Below are positions 60,418 through 64,000 of a stretch of DNA of 64,000 nucleotides, piece by piece. Below the pieces are notes generated by a model. That model made no database searches, had not been told where the DNA came from, and saw only the letters and a program-made list of their open reading frames with translations. How positions within the stretch are numbered: position 1 is the stretch's first letter; every line of letters begins with the position of its first letter. The position numbers and the translations under genes were made by a program. Source of the stretch: Prorocentrum cordatum (lineage: Eukaryota > Sar > Dinophyceae > Prorocentrales > Prorocentraceae); assembly GCA_963575745.1 (NCBI GenBank), contig CAUYUJ010015271.1, positions 240,408 through 304,407 of the forward strand, given 5' to 3'.

Positions 60418-60875
60418 GTGAGGTACGCGAAGGACGGCAACGGTGCTGCTATATTTGATCAATGCGAATGCATAAAACAGCTCAGCCCTATCCAACATCA
60501 CGAGCTCACGGGCGCAGGCGCTGAGGCCAGGGCATCGAAGATGGTCACTGACATGTCCGTCAGCCTCAGAGGCGCTTTGGTTTGCGCCATCATCACGCAA
60601 ACGCGGTTGCATCTCTACGGCGCGCCCAAGAACCGAGCAACATGAAAGTGCGACGACTCAGCGCGATTACCGGTAAATTGCAGGCTTGCCTTAAGAAGAT
60701 CGCCTATCAAGCGGTGGTTCCGACGGGCGAGGTCGACCTGCACAGCGACTCCGGTTACCGACGTCTGAGCGGAGATGCGGGCGACGAGGTCGAAGGCTAT
60801 GGTATTTGCGGGGAATGCCTGCTCCGGCGTGGACGCACGCGCGCTGGCTAGCTTGTCGCCCATCTTTTGGGCGCG
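60418..60875 (+). pseudogene. Copia RT C-terminus and start of RNase H
   Basis: RYAKDGNGAAIFDQCECIKQ, then ELTGAGAEARASKMVTDMSV, SLRGALVCAIITQ (the S..G.L.Y....RPD-like RT end), then, shifted, EVDLHSDSGYRRLSGDAGDE, VEGYGICG, where HSDSG is the RNase H first strand with its aspartate. Confidence 0.65.
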
Positions 60876-61031
60876 CATTGCAAGTCTCATCGCTTGCATG
60901 CCCGCTCTAGCTACTCAGCAGGAACATCTGCAGCGGCCCATCAGTTGGAGGACTGCTATCCCACGATCGTTACTCTGCGCGAACTTCACGCAGGGCAGCC
61001 GACTCCCACTCAATAGAGAGACATACTTGGG

Positions 61032-61337
61032 ATGGGCGGCCTGAGCATTGAGGTCATTTTGACCACCGATGCAGAATCTGTCTTTGAGTCCTTGTCAAGC
61101 AAAGATCTGAAGGGGCCAACGGAGCGCGCGCTTCTGGGACACATCGCTTGGATGCGACAGACGATAGGGCGAGGTATCGCGCATTGCGCACAGTGGTGTG
61201 ACACTCGCGACATGACCGCGGGCGGCCACACCAAGGGGAGCACCCGCAGAAACATGCCCCTACAAGTCAGGGGGAGAACGCGACGCATTCCATGCAGGGC
61301 TGGCCAGACAAGATCGTCTGAGCCGCCTGAGGAGTAG
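61032..61337 (+). pseudogene. Copia RNase H, C-terminal part
   Basis: IEVILTTDAESVFESLSSKD, LKGPTERALLGHIAWMRQ, then CDTRDMTAGGHTKGSTRR. TDAESV and WCDT.DM.ADGHTKG are the late RNase H landmarks of copia elements. The frame closes at TAG 61335-61337. Confidence 0.75.
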
Positions 61338-61785
61338 CCATCTGCTAGGTAATTTGCCTGCGAGTCAACTTGCTTGCAAGGGAACTTGCGCGCGGGTCAA
61401 CCTGCCTTGTTGAGCCCGCCTGCTGCTGCTTACCTTGTACATTATAGCGTTTTACTGTATAGCTGGCGGCGGGGCCGCGCTTCGCCCCCCCCCCCCCCCC
61501 CCCCGACTCTACAGGTGGCTGAGGCAAAGGCGAGGGGTGGCGAGCGTTTGTCCGCGGCCGTTTGTGATCAAGCGGTCGGCCGCAAGGATGTATCTGCGCC
61601 TCATCGCGCGAGGCGCGCTACTTGTCATCGAGACCCAAAACAGCTTCGCTTGACATGGCCCGTTGCTCCCGCGACGATCTTCTACTCTTGGGGCTATCGT
61701 TACTACGGTACAGCAAAGTTGGATATGGGTTTCGCCTTAGGCGAAGCGTATTGTTGGGCCTCCCAACCCCTTCAGACTGGCGGAT
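61338..61785. other. No gene seen; C-run
   Basis: ACTTGCNNGCGGGTCAACTTGC-like short repeats at 61355-61410, a C run at 61486-61504, then spacer. No copia LTR recognised. Confidence 0.4.
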
Positions 61786-61970
61786 CGTAACAGGCAGGTC
61801 AGGCGGGGGGACACTGACGGGCAGGTGGGGCGGGCCCTGACGGGCGGGTCTCGCTGGCGGGCCCTAACGGGCGGGTCGGGCGGGCAGACCTTCGCGGGAG
61901 AGTCCGGCGGGCTGGCCCCAACGGGCGGGTCGGGCGGGCCGGCCCGAACGGGCGGGCCGGGCACGGCGCC
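61786..61970 (+). repeat. GGGCGGGTCGGGCGGGCC repeats
   Basis: Degenerate 10-20 bp units GGGCGGGTC, GGCGGGCC and GCCCTAACGGGCGGG. Confidence 0.85.
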
Positions 61971-61974
61971 TAGG

Positions 61975-62375
61975 TTGGGGACCGACCATGTTGCGGAAGG
62001 CCAGGTACGGCGTCTTCGCCAGGGACAGGCCATGTTGCGGAAGGCGCAGCGCATGCTGCGGAAGGCCTGGCACGCCCCCCGCATTTGGGAACCAACCGTG
62101 TTGCGGAAGGCCCTGTAGGGCGTCTGCGGTAGGAGCCGGCCATGGTGTGGATGGCGCGCGGCGCTTGCATGGGGAACCTATCATGAGCGGAATGCCCGGC
62201 ACGGCGTGCGCGTTGGGTGGCGGAGTGCCCGGTGCATGTTGCGGAAGGCGCGGCGCGTGTTGCGGAAGGCGCTGCGCACGTTGCGGGAGGCCGGGTGCGG
62301 CGAGGCCCCCACTTTGGGGACTTCGATTGTGCTGCGGAGGGCCCGGTGGGGGGCCACCATGTTGCGAAAGGCCCG
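61975..62375 (+). repeat. TGTTGCGGAAGGCCCGG repeat, locus 3
   Basis: About ten units of 20-55 bp around GACCATGTTGCGGAAGGC. Same core and similar GGGGACC/GGGAACC leaders as at 19.9-20.4 kb. Confidence 0.85.
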
Positions 62376-62415
62376 CTTAATTTGGGAAGGTTTGGGTCTC
62401 CTTTCCTTCGTAGGA

Positions 62416-62559
62416 TGGACTTGGTCATGCCCCTCTACAGGAGGAATATTCAAAAGTATTCAAACATAGTCTGGGGACGGTTTTAGATTTTGATTATTGA
62501 TGAGTATTGTTTGATTTCTGTCGCACAACATCCGCCTGTAGGAGGACATGCCCGACCTG
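62416..62559 (+). mobile_element. MITE family A, copy A7 (about 144 bp)
   Basis: Left end GGACTTGGTCATGCCCCTC, then TACAGGAGGAATATTCAAAAG; right end CATCCGCCTGTAGGAGGACA, then TGCCCGACCTGA. The core landmark is AAACATAGTCTGGGGACGG. No target duplication is obvious. Confidence 0.8.
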
Positions 62560-63085
62560 ATCGCATGTCCCCGAGACGGGGCTCAGAGTCTGTGGGCCAG
62601 CTGTAAGCCCTACAGTGTTGGGGGCTGGGGATGGTAAGCGCTGGCCGTCCAAACCGTTACTGCGCGCGCCTCGCCGAGCTCCGCCCTGGGGTACACATAC
62701 GGTTTGGTCTGGAGCACTCTGGCCGCCCCGCCCGTGCTTGGATATCACACCATCAGATGATACTGGCGCGGTGATCGAACGAACGCTTGGTGCGGAACAA
62801 AAAGTCGGGGCAGCCCCCCCAATGTTTCCTCCAGCGGCCTCCATGGGCCACGCGCGCACGCGAAAACTGGCACTGCACGACTGAGTCCTGAGCCCCTCGC
62901 AGGAGACTCTGGCCCGCCCTTGGCCCGCAGGGGTGGCGAGTCATGCCCCAGTCGCCTGCCCAGCCGTGGCGTCCCCGTCGAGGGCGCGCAGGAAGCCCAT
63001 TCGGTCACAGCATGTTTTTGATCGCCGATCGGGGTCTGATGGCTCCGCCCCGCCCGGGAGCGTGCGGATTCGCCGTCGAGGGGCC
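62560..63085. other. No gene seen
   Basis: Mixed spacer without recognised exon or repeat. Confidence 0.4.
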
Positions 63086-63087
63086 AT

Positions 63088-63142
63088 CGCCGATCCATTG
63101 GAGATGCATCGCTGATCCCAGGTCAATGTTTACCCCCCCCCC
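63088..63142 (+). repeat. Dispersed repeat H, copy 2
   Basis: GATCCATTGGAGATGCATCG, then CTGATCCCAGGTCAATGTTT and a C run, similar to 47738-47800. In both loci a family C palindrome follows within 250-700 bp. Confidence 0.6.
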
Positions 63143-63317
63143 GAGTCAGTCCCCCCCAGTCGTGGCCCCGCAGGGTTGGAACGCACGGCCTGGGAGATAT
63201 GCCGCTGCCCGCCACTCCACGGGCCTGTGCAGAGGTGCTTTCGGACCAGGAATTGGAGACGAATCCAGCTGTGGAGGCGAGGGACGAGCACCGGTATCGT
63301 CGGCACGTCGTCCTCAT

Positions 63318-63502
63318 CTAGGGAAACGAAAAATGGCATTAACACAAAAATTTGCAGGTCCGCGCGGATTTCTCGGATCGGCGCTGGACCCCACGGAGCG
63401 CCCCAGGGGCGGCGCCAGAGGCGCCGCCAGCAGGGTCCAGCGCGGAGCCCAGAAATCCGCGCGGACCTCCGAGTTTTTATGTTTATTTCATTGTTCGTTC
63501 CC
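63318..63502. mobile_element. Palindromic element family C, copy 5 (best preserved)
   Basis: Left arm GGGAAACGAAAAATGGC...TTTGCAGGTCCGCGCGGATTTC, then GGATCGGCGCTGGACCC; centre GGCGGCGCCAGAGGCGCCGCC; right arm GGGTCCAGCGCGGAGCCC, GAAATCCGCGCGGACCTCC, then CATTGTTCGTTCCCC. The arms pair over about 80 bases each. CTCATCT before and ATCATCT after may be a 7-8 bp target duplication with one mismatch. Confidence 0.75.
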
Positions 63503-64000
63503 CTATCATCTGAATGCCATATCCGTTCTGGCTCGAGTATGATCGTCCATTCCCGGGGTAGGCTTTGCTCGCTTCCTAGACCGGGCCGCACTCGTCGGGA
63601 GGTCGGCGATGTCGGCGCCGGCCGATCAGCAGCCTGTCCTCGGGCAGAGGTCTGACATTCCTGCGCCTCGTGCGCGGACACCGTCGCCCGTCAAGAAGGC
63701 ATGCCGGCCACAATCGGGGGAGTTGCGGTCCCCATGCCCTGGGGATGCCATCGGCGTCGACACCGCTCGAGAGAGAGAGAGAGGGAAACAGACATCCGGT
63801 TACGGTAGGTTCGCGTCGTGTCGACCAGTGGCGACCCAGAATCGTTCGACGCGGAACGACTTGGAGGTCTCGGAAACGGCCGATCGTGCAAGGTTGACGA
63901 TCCCGAGGTGTCAGAAGCCGGCGCCGAAGTCGGCAAGACACGGACCTGACGTGCGCGTAAGAGTGACCCATCGCCGCAGTGACCTGCGGTGCGCAGCGCT
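63503..64000. other. No gene seen
   Basis: Spacer with a short (GA)n at 63769-63784. Nothing recognised to the end of the window. Confidence 0.4.

Larger units (their letters stand above)
57265..61337 (+). mobile_element. Decayed Ty1/copia retrotransposon
   Basis: A gag-like zinc-binding segment, integrase, post-integrase region, acidic linker, reverse transcriptase remnants and RNase H follow in copia order on the plus strand, with stops, frameshifts and probable internal deletions (no protease and no RT YVDD motif seen). No long terminal repeats could be matched between 56.9-57.3 kb and 61.3-61.8 kb, so ends are approximate. The peptide style is that of the copia family abundant in Symbiodiniaceae, from memory. 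Confidence 0.85.

Noticed and set aside
56917-61800. Long terminal repeats of the copia element
   Set aside because: No segment of 56.9-57.3 kb could be matched to 61.3-61.8 kb, so LTRs are lost or outside what can be recognised by eye.
1-64000. Full-length spliced-leader relic (CCGTAGCCATTTTGGCTCAAG-type)
   Set aside because: Looked for on both strands by eye; none found, so processed retrogenes could not be flagged this way.

Overview
The window looks like a stretch of dinoflagellate nuclear DNA, probably Symbiodiniaceae-like. This is inferred from memory of protein families and not from a search. The reasons are these. Protein-like sequence is sparse and sits in short exons whose 3' splice sites read AG|G. 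Ty1/copia and LINE relics of dinoflagellate type are present. Spacers are very GC-rich and largely built of minisatellites. I see no operons, rRNA, tRNA or CRISPR, and no convincing intact gene. LAYOUT. 1-12.9 kb: dispersed repeats, inverted repeats, MITEs, large satellites (6.8-7.8, 8.2-9.1, 9.2-9.5, 9.8-11.1 kb) and exon fragments of a START-domain (lipid-transfer) gene at 2.6, 3.1 and 12.1 kb. 12.9-26.4 kb: almost purely repetitive, including a 2.4-kb GACCC-type array (17.5-19.9 kb), a TTTAGCTTAGC array (23.07-23.71 kb) and a cluster of one MITE family. 26.5-37.3 kb, minus strand: a large decayed LINE-type retrotransposon. Read 5' to 3' it has a coiled-coil ORF1, then ORF2 with RNase H, APE endonuclease, reverse transcriptase, two zinc fingers and a long unidentified C-terminal tail. 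RNase H ahead of the endonuclease is the most unusual thing in the window. 38.8-48.3 kb: a second START-like exon pair, a 5'-truncated second LINE (39.3-40.9 kb), an 89-bp satellite, a Pif1-like helicase C-terminal exon, a 640-bp purine tract and an unidentified broken coding region (44.7-46.1 kb). 48.4-57.2 kb: palindromic elements, a roughly 100-bp satellite interrupted by a TA-flanked MITE, a dead second copy of the helicase exon, and CTTGGGG and GGCCTCGGGGGCG arrays with an insertion flanked by a 45-bp duplication. 57.3-61.3 kb, plus strand: a decayed Ty1/copia element. 61.8-64 kb: more repeats and MITEs. HOW IT WORKS TOGETHER. Three short inverted-repeat element families recur: family A (8-bp duplications, about 160-bp), family B (TA duplications, 218 bp) and family C (strongly palindromic, about 190-200 bp). 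They lie in and around the START exon fragments and satellites, so the window mainly records waves of transposition into large introns or intergenic DNA. All coordinates of degenerate repeats are by-eye estimates.
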